A DNA stretch of 64,000 bases, taken from positions 9,347,703 through 9,411,702 of the forward strand of contig CP016211.1 in assembly GCA_001931535.1 (NCBI GenBank). The letters are read 5' to 3'. The position numbers and the translations under genes are program-made. The notes below the pieces were generated by a model that was given only the letters and a program-made list of their open reading frames with translations, was not told where the DNA came from and did not search any database. Positions 36,934 to 46,023 of this stretch are shown here, in pieces (position 1 is the stretch's first letter; each line of letters starts with the position of its first letter). Origin of the DNA: Minicystis rosea (GTDB lineage: Bacteria > Myxococcota_A > Polyangia > Polyangiales > Polyangiaceae).

Positions 36934-36951
36934 GATCGTCTCCTTCCTTCG

Positions 36952-37548
36952 TCATTCGTATCGATGAGCCACAGCGGCCTCCGCATTGAGCCGCTGCAAA
37001 GTCGACATGGGATATTTCGCGGGGATCTCGACGTGCCAAGCACGCAGCGTGTCCTCCCCGAGCTGCTCCGCAATCCACGTGTATTGCCGCTCCATCTTCC
37101 GGGCAAAAGCACGGGCGAACCCCTCCGGATCCCTCTCCCGATGCCTCCGTGCCCTCGCCTTCTCGGCCAGGGTCACGGGTTGGTGGTGAATGTAATGCCC
37201 CACGAAGCGAGCGCAGAACTCCGCATAATCGCGCGTGAAGACGATGAAGCAGTGCCACATCTCGTCGAGCGCGAACATCGGCTGCGTCACGGTGAGCTGA
37301 CCTTTGCCTCCCCGCTGGCCCAAGCGCCCGGCGAGCCAAAGCCATCGCTTCGTTTCGGTGAAGATGATCTCGGCGTCCGCAGGATCGATGGGATACGCCT
37401 CGAGGAACCGCTGGACCACGTCGCGGTTTCTGTACGCGAGGGCCTCCGCGAGCGACCCTTGCCCCTGCTTGCGCGAAGACGTTCTCCGCGCGCCGCGGGA
37501 CACGAGCGATTCTCGGGTGGCGTGTTGGGCGGCCATTGCGTGTTTCAT
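36952..37548 (-). CDS. GRDP-like (glycine-rich-domain-protein-like) protein
   Basis: 198 residues. The core QPMFALDEMWHCFIVFTRDY (from residue ~90) and CARFVGHYIHHQP (residues ~112-124) match the pattern, as I know it, of bacterial GRDP-like (PF07173-type) proteins: a D-x-x-WH motif and a second HH-P motif that may bind metal. Earlier, RFLEAYPIDPADAEIIFTE is also typical. CGGGAG precedes ATG 37548. It lies first in the run with the precursor-like peptide 18 bp downstream. Biochemical function of the family is not established to my knowledge; a role in modifying or handling the peptide is inference. Confidence 0.75.
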   Translation of the reverse strand: MKHAMAAQHATRESLVSRGARRTSSRKQGQGSLAEALAYRNRDVVQRFLEAYPIDPADAEIIFTETKRWLWLAGRLGQRGGKGQLTVTQPMFALDEMWHCFIVFTRDYAEFCARFVGHYIHHQPVTLAEKARARRHRERDPEGFARAFARKMERQYTWIAEQLGEDTLRAWHVEIPAKYPMSTLQRLNAEAAVAHRYE

Positions 37549-37804
37549 TCGTCGCTCCCGAGACGATTGCAGTGCTCGTGCCACCGAGCGGGGAGGGCCG
37601 TCTCCGCGGCTCCGGCGCGGCGTTGCCCACGCGTTCCCATTGCGCGCCGGCCGAGCGCTCGTGCTCGGAGGGCGGAGGGCGGCGCGTGTCGCGCCATCGT
37701 TGCTCAATCAGCGCACGCGCTGCTCAATCGTCCGCGACCTCGCCGGCGCGGACGCATGCTCGGAGACCGAGGCGAAGCGATGATATGCTGTCGCTCGAGG
37801 GCCG

Positions 37805-39565
37805 ATGTCCACACGCACACTTCTCCCAGCCATCCTCGTGTTGGTTTGCTCGTGCGGCGCCCCGGAGCGCGATCCCGCTTATGCGCTGACGATCACCGGA
37901 CCTACGGGGCCGTTCCGAGGCGCTCTGGAGGTGACGGCGATCCCCGAGCCGGCCGATGGAACGGTGGAGGTGCGCTTCGAGGTCGATGGGGAAGAGCGCG
38001 CGGTGGACGGTGCCGCGCCGTTCGCGGCCTCGATCGACCTTTCGCACGATTGGGGAGGCAGCCATCACATCACCGCGGTCGCGCATCGCGACGACGGGGC
38101 CACCGCCGAGGCGTCGATGGAGGTCACCTATGATCCCCTCGGCCCCTTCGTCACGTTGGTGAAGCCGGCGACGGGCGTGCGCGTCTCGCCCGCGGGCAGC
38201 ATGCTCGACGTCGTCTTCGCCGCGAGCGATCTCAGCGGGCTCGCGGCCGGCGCGGTGCAGCTCGGCGACGGTGCGCCGACTGCGGTGCCGCTGCCATCGC
38301 TCACGCTGAGCATCGAGGTGCCGAAGTCGGTGGCGCTGCCAACCAAGCCCGAGCTTTCGTGGTGGTTCGACGACACGGTCGGCAACCGTACGCAGGGCTC
38401 GATTGGCATCGAGCAGTCGTACGAGCGCTTCAGCACCACGTTCGAGTCGCCGGGCCAGGTCCTTCCGTTGCCAGACCGGCGCTTCGCCGTCGTGTCGCCG
38501 TCGCAGGTTCGCGCGTTCGAGCCCGATGGTCGAGCGGCATGGACGCTGGCTGCGCCTGCGATCGCCGCATCCAGCGCCCTGTCGGTCGTGGGCGGCGATC
38601 TCGTCGTCGCGTGGAGCGCGCCGGACACCGCTCTCGTCCAGCGGATCCACCCGGACGGCACCGTGGCGTGGGCATGGTCCACCAAGCTCACGATCGTTCA
38701 GGCGATGGCGTACGTCGCCGAGAGCGACAGCCTCGTCATGCTGGTGAAGTCGAACGAATCGCTCAGCACCACGGCTTCGCTCCTCGGTCCGACGGGGAAG
38801 GCGACGCTCGTGAAGACGTACCCGACGAACACGGGCGTCGCGCTCGTCGTCACGCCTCCCGGCGTCTCGCCGGGCGGCTTCGCGCTGGGCTCGCCGTACA
38901 GCTCCACCATGGCCCGATACGAAGTCTTCGACGCCGCGGGGGCGCCCGCGTGGAGCTTCGACCTCGCCAACTTCAGCACCTTCACGACGCTGCTGACGCG
39001 CGACGTCCTCTTCGGGCCCGTGTCGGTAGAAGACCCAAAGTACTTTGCGCTCGTGGGCCCTCAAGGGATCGTCGCGGATCTCGGTGACGTCGATGCCTCC
39101 CTCACCGCGGCGAACGGCGATGTCGTGATCGGCACGCACACGGCGACGACCAACGCCGTGTCCCGCCTTCGCCCCGATGGGAGCACGGTTTGGAACGCGC
39201 AGCTCCCCGCGCCCGTGCTCGCCCTCTCCGGCGGAAACGATCGCTTCGGCGTGACCACCGTGTCGTCGCTGCACGTGGTCGATGCTGCGGGCGGCGTGGT
39301 GCAGTGGATCCCTGACGCCGATCCCATGCTCCCCACCGTTCTCCGTGCGGAGCTCTCGCCCGCCGACGGCTTCTACGTGCTCGGCGATCTCACGAGCACA
39401 CAACACCGCGTGTATCGCGCAGGCGCGGACGGGACGACGCTGTGGCACGAGACGCTCTTCGACTCCGACCAGATCCGCGCGGAGCCCCTCGTCTCCGACG
39501 ACAAGCGGCTCGTGGTGTCGGTGCAGAGCCCCACCACGACGACCCTGCACCTGTTCGAGCCATAG
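37805..39565 (+). CDS. Ig-like plus beta-propeller lipoprotein, copy 2
   Basis: 586 residues. Signal peptide ending LVCSC, Ig-like N-terminal part and propeller-like blades, closely parallel to the protein at 14162-15934 over its whole length: EPADGT, SHDWGG, DPLGPFVTL, NRTQGS, QVRAFEPDG, GVSPGGFALG and the ending GTTLWHETLF. Mature regions have diverged moderately, implying an older duplication. GAGGG lies just upstream of ATG 37805. It is divergent from the GRDP-like gene across 256 bp. Function unknown; presumably cell-surface. Confidence 0.82.
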   Translation: MSTRTLLPAILVLVCSCGAPERDPAYALTITGPTGPFRGALEVTAIPEPADGTVEVRFEVDGEERAVDGAAPFAASIDLSHDWGGSHHITAVAHRDDGATAEASMEVTYDPLGPFVTLVKPATGVRVSPAGSMLDVVFAASDLSGLAAGAVQLGDGAPTAVPLPSLTLSIEVPKSVALPTKPELSWWFDDTVGNRTQGSIGIEQSYERFSTTFESPGQVLPLPDRRFAVVSPSQVRAFEPDGRAAWTLAAPAIAASSALSVVGGDLVVAWSAPDTALVQRIHPDGTVAWAWSTKLTIVQAMAYVAESDSLVMLVKSNESLSTTASLLGPTGKATLVKTYPTNTGVALVVTPPGVSPGGFALGSPYSSTMARYEVFDAAGAPAWSFDLANFSTFTTLLTRDVLFGPVSVEDPKYFALVGPQGIVADLGDVDASLTAANGDVVIGTHTATTNAVSRLRPDGSTVWNAQLPAPVLALSGGNDRFGVTTVSSLHVVDAAGGVVQWIPDADPMLPTVLRAELSPADGFYVLGDLTSTQHRVYRAGADGTTLWHETLFDSDQIRAEPLVSDDKRLVVSVQSPTTTTLHLFEP

Positions 39566-39567
39566 AG

Positions 39568-39601
39568 CTGCGGCGCGGGCTCATCACCGCGCGCGCCGCA
39601 G
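39568..39601. terminator. Hairpin between convergent genes
   Basis: Perfect 10-bp arms 39568-39577 (CTGCGGCGCG) and 39592-39601, loop 14 bases, placed between stops at 39565 and 39607. Likely bidirectional terminator. Confidence 0.55.
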
Positions 39602-39606
39602 GGCCA

Positions 39607-41646
39607 TCAACGCTTCTTGGTGATCGTGGCCATGTACACGTCCTGCCCGGGCAGCAGCGCGTCCACGGCTTCCTCCAGATCGGCGACCCGATCGGGTGAG
39701 GGCAGCTCGGCGCGCAGGGCGCGGCCGACCTCGTGGAGGCGCGCGGCCTTCTCCAGCGCCGCGCGCGCGTTCGCATCGAGGTGCGCGAGGAGCGCGGGGC
39801 CGAGCCAGAGGGTGTCGTTGCCGACGGCGCGCAGCCAGCGGGTCGCCCAGCTCGCGCGGGTGACGCCGTGGCCGTGCACGCCGGCGGCGCGCTCGTAGCT
39901 GGTGCTGTCGACGATGCCGAGGCGCTCGGACCAGCACGCGAGCGTCGCCTGCACGCCATCGAGATCGCGCATGGCCTCGTCGAGGATCTCGATCAAGGCG
40001 GTGCGCGCAGCCGCGCGGCTGTGCTCGTCGAGCGAGGCGACCTCGATCGAGAGCATGAGCACCGGAAGCTCGCGATCTCCGGGGACGGGATCGGGGATGA
40101 TACGGCCTCCGAAGGCGAGCGACACCGTGCCGGATGACGGCGGATCCTCGGGGCCGAGCGCCGGCCCGATCTGCACCATGGCCTCGTCGCGGAGCTCGGC
40201 TTCGAGCGCCTTCCAGCGCCGGCCGGTGAGGAAGCCGGAGGCGTCGAATTGTCCGCTCTTCGGCCGGCGGCCGGGCTCGGCGAAGAAGACGCTGACGGCG
40301 TGCTTGCCTTGGGGCGGTGCGATGGCGCTGAGGCGCGTGAAGGCGCGGCGCGCGTGCTCGGTCGCGCGTGCGCGATCGACGCCGTACACGAGGATCGCGA
40401 AGAGCGCGTCGCGGCCCGCGAGCGGGCGGAGCTCGTGCGAGGGTGTGCTCGCGGGGGCGCGCCGCGGCCGGTAGAGCGGCGCACAGACGTCGACGCGGTG
40501 TCCGCCGGCGAGGAGGCCTTCGTCCGGGTTCGCGTCGGGCACGAGCGCGATGTCGAGATCGCCCGCGCCGGGCACGAGCGCGCGGCCGACGACGTTGACG
40601 TGCACCGCGGAGCGCTGGAGCGCGCTGTGCGCCTTACGAAAATCGGAAGCCCCCGCGAGCGCCGCAAAGCCTCCACGCACGCCGGCGGGCAGCGCGCGAT
40701 CGGGCAGGCGGGCGACGAGCGCCACCGCGCTGTCTCGCTCCTTCCGCACGGGCGTGATCACTTGATGCTTGGCGCCGCTCATCACGTCTCCGACGACGAG
40801 CTCGAAGGTGTCGACGGCGACGAGCCCCCGCGTGATCGCGTCGCCCGCGACGATCACGCTGAGGCCGACGCCCGCACCACCCTGGTTGCGGCCGCCGAGC
40901 GAGACCCGCAGCTCGTCGCCCACGGCGAGCGCGACCGTGCGTCGCTCCGACGCATATTCGGGCGGCAAATCCGTGCCGATCATCACCGGCCCTTCGGCGT
41001 CGAGCTCGTACGCCGGCCGCGCGCGGAGCCGGAACGCGAGCCGCGTGACCTCACCGGCGGGACGCGACGCGGCCGGGGTCGACTCGAAGTAGCGGAAGCC
41101 GAGGCCCATGCGATCGGCGGGCGCGCCGAGCAAGGCGGCCGTCGTCGCCAGCGTCTGCTCCGCGAAGAGCCGCTCGCTCGCCCACGCCGCCGCGAGCGCC
41201 TCGACCGTCGCGCCCGGCGCGAGCAGCGCGGCCCATCGCTCCGGGTGCCCCGCGGCCTTGCGCCGCTTCGTCGCGCTCGGCTTCGCCGCGCTGAAGCTTG
41301 GGTTCGAGTCGAAGCTGTCGACCGCCGCGCCGTCGACGAAGAGGCCGAGCAGCAGCACGTCGCTGTCGTGCACGAGCACGCTCACCGCCGGCGCGCCGGC
41401 CGCGCGCGAGAGCGCCGAAGCGAGACGCGCGAGCTTGTTCGAATCCTGGCCTTCGGTGGCCTCGTCGAAGATCGAGATCCAACCGCCGGCATCGCGCAGC
41501 ACCACGACCGCACGATCGCCGGGCTCCGCGCTGCCCGCAGGCTCGAAGCCCTCTCCATGGGCGAGCTCGACGATGGCATCGAGCACCGGCGCGAGCGGCG
41601 CGCCGGGCGCGACGCGCAAGTGGACGTTGGTGAAGAACGAACCCAT
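39607..41646 (-). CDS. Large conserved protein of unknown function
   Basis: 679 residues from ATG 41646, no signal or membrane segment. The N-terminal ~120 residues (MGSFFTNVHLRV, VVVLRDAGGWISIFDE, AVSVLVHDSDVLLLGLF) recur, to my recollection, as a stand-alone domain in diverse bacteria, with unknown role. The C-terminal ~200 residues (VLMLSIEVASLDEHSR, then WLRAVGNDTLWLGPALLAHLD) may be an immunity-type (Imm52/DUF5953-like) domain; that match is uncertain. Cytoplasmic and apparently monocistronic. Confidence 0.6.
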   Translation of the reverse strand: MGSFFTNVHLRVAPGAPLAPVLDAIVELAHGEGFEPAGSAEPGDRAVVVLRDAGGWISIFDEATEGQDSNKLARLASALSRAAGAPAVSVLVHDSDVLLLGLFVDGAAVDSFDSNPSFSAAKPSATKRRKAAGHPERWAALLAPGATVEALAAAWASERLFAEQTLATTAALLGAPADRMGLGFRYFESTPAASRPAGEVTRLAFRLRARPAYELDAEGPVMIGTDLPPEYASERRTVALAVGDELRVSLGGRNQGGAGVGLSVIVAGDAITRGLVAVDTFELVVGDVMSGAKHQVITPVRKERDSAVALVARLPDRALPAGVRGGFAALAGASDFRKAHSALQRSAVHVNVVGRALVPGAGDLDIALVPDANPDEGLLAGGHRVDVCAPLYRPRRAPASTPSHELRPLAGRDALFAILVYGVDRARATEHARRAFTRLSAIAPPQGKHAVSVFFAEPGRRPKSGQFDASGFLTGRRWKALEAELRDEAMVQIGPALGPEDPPSSGTVSLAFGGRIIPDPVPGDRELPVLMLSIEVASLDEHSRAAARTALIEILDEAMRDLDGVQATLACWSERLGIVDSTSYERAAGVHGHGVTRASWATRWLRAVGNDTLWLGPALLAHLDANARAALEKAARLHEVGRALRAELPSPDRVADLEEAVDALLPGQDVYMATITKKR

Positions 41647-41712
41647 GCGCGCACGTTAGCGCAGAGGCACCACGCGCCGAAGGCCTGTGCACCATCGCGA
41701 CGCCGGGGATGG

Positions 41713-42540
41713 TCAGAGCTCGAGCAGCGTCGAGACGCGGGAGCTCGGGGCCGCCGGCGAGAGCGGGCCTTGCTCGAGATCGTAGATCCAGTTGTCCACC
41801 AGGTCCTCGTCCGCCCGATCGTCGAACTCGTCGACGCCGCTCATCCGGACCCGATCCGTGGACTTCGTCTCGAGCTCGAAGCGGCACAAGGCCTCCCCGC
41901 GCTCCCGATCGAAGATGGTGACCTTGGCCGCCATGCGGCCGGGGACGAAGCCGGCGAAGGGATCCTGCTTGGACTGGGAAATGAAGCGCGCGGGCTCGAG
42001 CTTGCCGACCTCGATCAGGCCGATGAACCGGCGGGCGCGCGCCCGTTCGATTTGCTCCTTCAGCTCCTCGAGCTCGCTGCCGGACGCGCTCGGCCCCCGC
42101 ACCTTGCTCTCGCGGGAGCAGCTCGCGAGGGCCCGGATGACCTTGTCCACGTCCTCGTCCATGCGGCGGAAGAGGCGCATGGATCGATCGGCGAGCGTGA
42201 GCTTGTGCTCCTTGCTGTTGAGCAGATCCACGATCGGCGTGCCGTTGTCCGTGTCGCAGCGCGAGAGATCGCGCAGCGTGGGCAGGATCCTCGCGTCGAC
42301 CAAGGCCACCTCGAGGGACGCCCCCTGCAACTGGAGCGCGCGGATCTTCTCGTCGGGGCACTGCCGCGGGGGCTCGGACGACGCCCGCAGCGCGCCGATC
42401 TGACCGAGCAGCTGCGTCCCCTCCTGCCGGAGCGCCCGGCGTTGCTCGGCGACGCTCGGGCCGCTGTGACAACCCAAGACCACGAAGGCCAGCGTCGAAA
42501 GCCCGAGGCCGAGCACGAACCAGGACCTCGATGTCGCCAT
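41713..42540 (-). CDS. Lipoprotein of unknown function
   Basis: 275 residues. Signal peptide with lipobox VLGC (Cys about residue 24). The mature part has a coiled-coil-prone stretch (SGSELEELKEQIERARARR) and a C-terminal beta-rich part (KVTIFDRERGEALCRFEL). GAGGAGAAGAC lies directly before ATG 42540. It is 66 bp from the next minus-strand start and may be a separate unit. Function unknown. Confidence 0.72.
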   Translation of the reverse strand: MATSRSWFVLGLGLSTLAFVVLGCHSGPSVAEQRRALRQEGTQLLGQIGALRASSEPPRQCPDEKIRALQLQGASLEVALVDARILPTLRDLSRCDTDNGTPIVDLLNSKEHKLTLADRSMRLFRRMDEDVDKVIRALASCSRESKVRGPSASGSELEELKEQIERARARRFIGLIEVGKLEPARFISQSKQDPFAGFVPGRMAAKVTIFDRERGEALCRFELETKSTDRVRMSGVDEFDDRADEDLVDNWIYDLEQGPLSPAAPSSRVSTLLEL

Positions 42541-42698
42541 GTCTTCTCCTCGGTCGAAGGGCGCGCAGGCTGACGTGATCGGCTGCCATGCGCAACGGCG
42601 GCGACACTGCGAGCGTGCTGGATCCATTTGGTGTCAGGACATGGTGACGCACATCGCCCATCCGGAGATGGGCGTGCGCGCTCACCGCGGCACGAAGC

Positions 42699-43211
42699 TC
42701 ACACGGGCTGAGTGCGTCCGTACCAGCGATCGAGGAGCCAGCCGAGCAGGAGCACCGCGCAGCTCGACGCGATGGTCAGCGACGTCGCGGGCGCGCTCCT
42801 TCCGGCAGCGATGCCCCATGCGGTCGCGGCGGCGACGACGGCGGGCCGGAGGAGCGTGAAGGGGCCGAGGAGCGTGACGGTCGCGAGCGTGCGGAGCTCG
42901 TAGCTCGCGACCGCGTACACGACCAAGGCGGCGAGCACCATCACCGTGTAGCCGAGGAACACCCAGAGCATCCGCGCGCCGATGACGAGGAGATCGGCGT
43001 AGAGCGCGGCCGGATCGGGGGCGACCAACAGCGCGGCGCCGGTGAGCGCGGCGAGCGCGAGGACGACGCCTCCGCCCGCGAGGGCAGCGGACATCATGGC
43101 GCGCTGGTAGTACGCCCATTTGTCGATGCGCCCATTGCGTCCGGCGGCGGCCCGGAAGCCGGCGAAGACGGCGTCGAGGACCGCGAGGAGGGCGAGGAGC
43201 GCGGGAATCAT
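42699..43211 (-). CDS. Four-helix membrane protein
   Basis: 170 residues, four or five hydrophobic segments from residue 2 onward. GRIDKWAYYQRAMM lies in the first loop. Its start overlaps the methyltransferase stop by 4 bp (ATGA), so the two are translationally coupled. Function unknown; perhaps a partner of the methyltransferase in making a lipid or lipophilic product. Confidence 0.7.
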   Translation of the reverse strand: MIPALLALLAVLDAVFAGFRAAAGRNGRIDKWAYYQRAMMSAALAGGGVVLALAALTGAALLVAPDPAALYADLLVIGARMLWVFLGYTVMVLAALVVYAVASYELRTLATVTLLGPFTLLRPAVVAAATAWGIAAGRSAPATSLTIASSCAVLLLGWLLDRWYGRTQPV

Positions 43212-44095
43212 GCGAAGGATCCGAGCCGCGAAGCGCGCTCTCCGAGGCGCTCGCGGAACGCGTCCGCGAGGCTCCGGCGCACGCCGACGAGCGCTTGCAT
43301 GACCTTGAGGAGCGGGAGGATCTCGCGCTCACCGTCGTAGAGCGCGACGGCGTAGTCGGAGCACGTGCGCCGCGCCGCGCCGGCGAGGACAGCGCCGGGG
43401 TGCGCGCGCAGCGCCGAGAGGACGCCGTCGTGGCGCGCCAGCGGCTCGCGCATGCGGGCTCGGTGGAAGAACCAGGCTCCGAGCGGCGCGAGATACGTCG
43501 GCTTGATGTCGCAGTGGACGAAGGCCCATGCACCGCTCGCCGCCTGCTCCGCGAGGAAGCGATCGAGGCTCTCGTTGCGGAAGTGGTGAATCACGCCGGT
43601 GGACATGAAGATGGTCGCCCGCTCGTCGAGACGGAAGGCATTGGCGACCACGAGCTCGCACGGGAGTCGCTCCTCGGCGGCGAGCCGAGAGGCGAAGCGG
43701 ATGAAACACGCGTTGTAATCGCAGCCGACGAGCTTCGTGTCCTCACCGAGCGCACCGCGCGCCGCGAGCCACCGGATCACATAACCGAGGCCGCACCCGA
43801 CATCGACGATGCGATACGGCCCGGGCACGCGCTCGCTCCGCAGCGCTTCGAGCAAGGGCACGAGCAGCGCCCGCATGCGCTCGCCCTGGCGAAATTCCTC
43901 CGAGAGACGCTGGAGCTCGAGGTGCGATCGGAGCAGCACGCCGTCCACGAACGCAGCGTCGAGCACACCGGACGCATGCGGCCACCGCGCCACCATGCGC
44001 GCCGCCGACGCCATGCCGTGCCGTTCGAGCTCGCCGATGACCTCGTCGCGCCGGACGGGAAGGCGAGCGAGCGTCTCGGGATCGTAGGCGATCAC
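43208..44095 (-). CDS. SAM-dependent methyltransferase coupled to a membrane protein
   Basis: 295 residues from GTG 44095. Motif I is RIVDVGCGLGYVIRWLA (about residue 95-110), with LVGCDYN as the acidic post-I element and STGVIHHFRNESLDRFL after it. The C-terminal 80 residues (FHRARMREPLARHDG, CSDYAVALYDGE) resemble small-molecule or lipid methyltransferases. The 4-bp overlap with the membrane-protein gene indicates one operon. The substrate is not predictable. Confidence 0.78.
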   Translation of the reverse strand: MIAYDPETLARLPVRRDEVIGELERHGMASAARMVARWPHASGVLDAAFVDGVLLRSHLELQRLSEEFRQGERMRALLVPLLEALRSERVPGPYRIVDVGCGLGYVIRWLAARGALGEDTKLVGCDYNACFIRFASRLAAEERLPCELVVANAFRLDERATIFMSTGVIHHFRNESLDRFLAEQAASGAWAFVHCDIKPTYLAPLGAWFFHRARMREPLARHDGVLSALRAHPGAVLAGAARRTCSDYAVALYDGEREILPLLKVMQALVGVRRSLADAFRERLGERASRLGSFA

Positions 44096-44383
44096 CAGAT
44101 CGGAGATCTCCGGCCGATCGAGGGACGAGACGCCCGGAGGGCTCTGCGGAAGCGTGACGGCCGTGGCTTCGATGCAGCGAGCCTATCTACGGCCCGTCGT
44201 GTTCGGAAGCACCATGGAGCGCAGCCCTCGGAGCACGATCCCCGAGCCGCCCCCGATCATCTTGCGCTCGCGCCATCGATCGCGCGGCAACCGCGATGTG
44301 AGGCGACACGACACGCTCGCCTCACGCGTGAGGACGCGCTTCAACCCGTGATGGCTCGACGACGTGCCGCAGCCGAAACGACG

Positions 44384-44746
44384 CTAGCCGCCGTCAGGCG
44401 CATCGCCGCCCGCACCGCCGGCACCACCTACGCCGCCGGTACCGCCTGCGCCGCCCGTCGTGGGCGGGCCGCCGTACGCGCCGCCGACGCCCAAATCACC
44501 GCTGCTCGCGGAGACCGACGTGCCCGAGCTGGTGGGGCCGGTGGGCGGGCTTCCGTACGCGGCGCCGACGCTGCACGCATTCACGACGGTTGCTGCGCTG
44601 AGGCCGAGCAAGATCGCGGCGGCTGTGCGGGGAATCGAGCCGTCGGCGCGACGGATGCGTTCACCGCAGCTCGGACAAGCGGCGTCGCTCGTCTTGGTGT
44701 GACAACCGCACGCCGGACAAGGAACCAAAGCGGATAGCGGGGCCAT
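44384..44746 (-). CDS. Zinc-ribbon protein with a tail carrying two AYGxPP motifs
   Basis: 120 residues. The N-terminus has a four-Cys ribbon (CPACG at 10-14 and CPSCG at 24-28). A hydrophobic segment follows at ~41-57. The tail is Gly/Ser/Thr-rich and contains the same eleven-residue motif twice: SVGAAYGSPPT (59-69) and GVGGAYGGPPT (86-96). It is divergent from a radical SAM/SPASM enzyme with 44 bp between the starts. The repeated Tyr-containing motif beside such an enzyme suggests the tail is its substrate; that is inference. ATG 44746 lacks a clear ribosome binding site. Confidence 0.65.
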   Translation of the reverse strand: MAPLSALVPCPACGCHTKTSDAACPSCGERIRRADGSIPRTAAAILLGLSAATVVNACSVGAAYGSPPTGPTSSGTSVSASSGDLGVGGAYGGPPTTGGAGGTGGVGGAGGAGGDAPDGG

Positions 44747-44790
44747 GTGGAGAGGGTAGGCGACAGTCGCGGACACTGGCAATCACGGTT

Positions 44791-46023
44791 ATGCTCACGC
44801 CCGTGATTCCGCCTGAAACGCCGCCGGTGCGCGCGCTCCGGCCCGAGGACTTCGAGGTCGCGCGCCCCGTCTACGCCGTCTGGGAGCTGACGATGAAATG
44901 CGATCAGCCCTGCCAGCACTGCGGCTCGCGCGCCGGCGCCGCGCGCGACGAGGAGCTCTCCACCGAGGAGCTCCGCGAGGTCGCGCAAAGCCTCGCGCGG
45001 CTCGGCTGCCGCGAGTGCACGCTCATCGGTGGTGAGGCGTATCTCCGCCCGGATCTGCACGCGATCATCGGCGAGCTCGCCGCGGGCGGCATCCGCGTCA
45101 CCATGCAGACCGGCGGGCGCGCGTTCACGCTGGAGCGAGCGAAGGCGCTCCGCGCGGCCGGCCTCACCGGGCTCGGTGTCTCCGTCGACGGCCCGGCGCG
45201 CGTCCACGATCGGCTCCGCGGCAACCTCGGCAGCCACCAAGCCGCGCTGCGCGCGCTCGACAACGCCCGCGAAGCCGGCCTCGTGCTCGGGGCGAACACC
45301 CAGATCAACCGCCTCAACATCGATCACCTGCGCGCGACCGCCGCCGAGCTGCGCGCCCACGGCATCCAGGTCTGGCAGGTGCAGCTCACCGTGCCGATGG
45401 GGCGCGCGGCCGATCATCCCGAGTGGATCCTCGAGCCGTGGCGGGTGGTGGACGTCGTCGACACGCTCGCGTCCATCCAGCGCGAGGCCGTCGCCGAGCA
45501 CCGCGAAGGGATCCCGTTCAACATCTTCGCCAACAACAACATCGGCTACTTCGGCCCGCACGAGCAGGTGCTGCGCTCGCGGCCGGGCGGCTTGGACACG
45601 CATTGGCAGGGCTGCCGCGCCGGGATCAACGTCATCGGGATCGAGTCCGACGGCACGGTGAAGGCGTGCCCGTCGCTGCCCACCGCGCCGTACGCGGGAG
45701 GCAACGTGAAGACATGGAGCCTCGATCAGATCTGGGAGCAATCCGAGCCCCTCCGCTTCGCGCGCGACCGCGGGACCGACGAGCTGTGGGGCTTCTGCAA
45801 AGGCTGCTACTACGCGGACACGTGCCGCGCCGGCTGCTCGTGGACGGCGCATTGCACCTTGGGCAAGCGCGGCAACAACCCATTCTGTTACCACCGCGTC
45901 GTGGAGCTCCGGAAAAAGGGCCTTCGCGAGCGCCTCGTGCAGAAAGAGCGCGCCCCGAACGTGCCATACGATCACGGCATCTTCGATCTCGTCGAGGAGC
46001 CCTGGCCCAACCCACCCAGTTGA
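44791..46023 (+). CDS. Radical SAM/SPASM domain enzyme (peptide-maturase-like)
   Basis: 410 residues. The radical SAM cluster motif is CxxxCxxC (Cys 37, 41, 44), followed by GGEAYLRPDL and VSVDGPARVHDRLRG typical of the fold. The C-terminal half has the SPASM-type Cys set: CPSLPT, CKGCYY, DTCRAGC, HC and PFCYHR, binding auxiliary Fe-S clusters. SPASM enzymes make crosslinks or thioethers in ribosomal peptides and also mature quinone cofactors and sulfatases. I cannot assign a subfamily. The gene is divergent from the zinc-ribbon/YGxPP protein, its best candidate partner. The start could be ATG 44791 or GTG 44803. Confidence 0.85.
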   Translation: MLTPVIPPETPPVRALRPEDFEVARPVYAVWELTMKCDQPCQHCGSRAGAARDEELSTEELREVAQSLARLGCRECTLIGGEAYLRPDLHAIIGELAAGGIRVTMQTGGRAFTLERAKALRAAGLTGLGVSVDGPARVHDRLRGNLGSHQAALRALDNAREAGLVLGANTQINRLNIDHLRATAAELRAHGIQVWQVQLTVPMGRAADHPEWILEPWRVVDVVDTLASIQREAVAEHREGIPFNIFANNNIGYFGPHEQVLRSRPGGLDTHWQGCRAGINVIGIESDGTVKACPSLPTAPYAGGNVKTWSLDQIWEQSEPLRFARDRGTDELWGFCKGCYYADTCRAGCSWTAHCTLGKRGNNPFCYHRVVELRKKGLRERLVQKERAPNVPYDHGIFDLVEEPWPNPPS

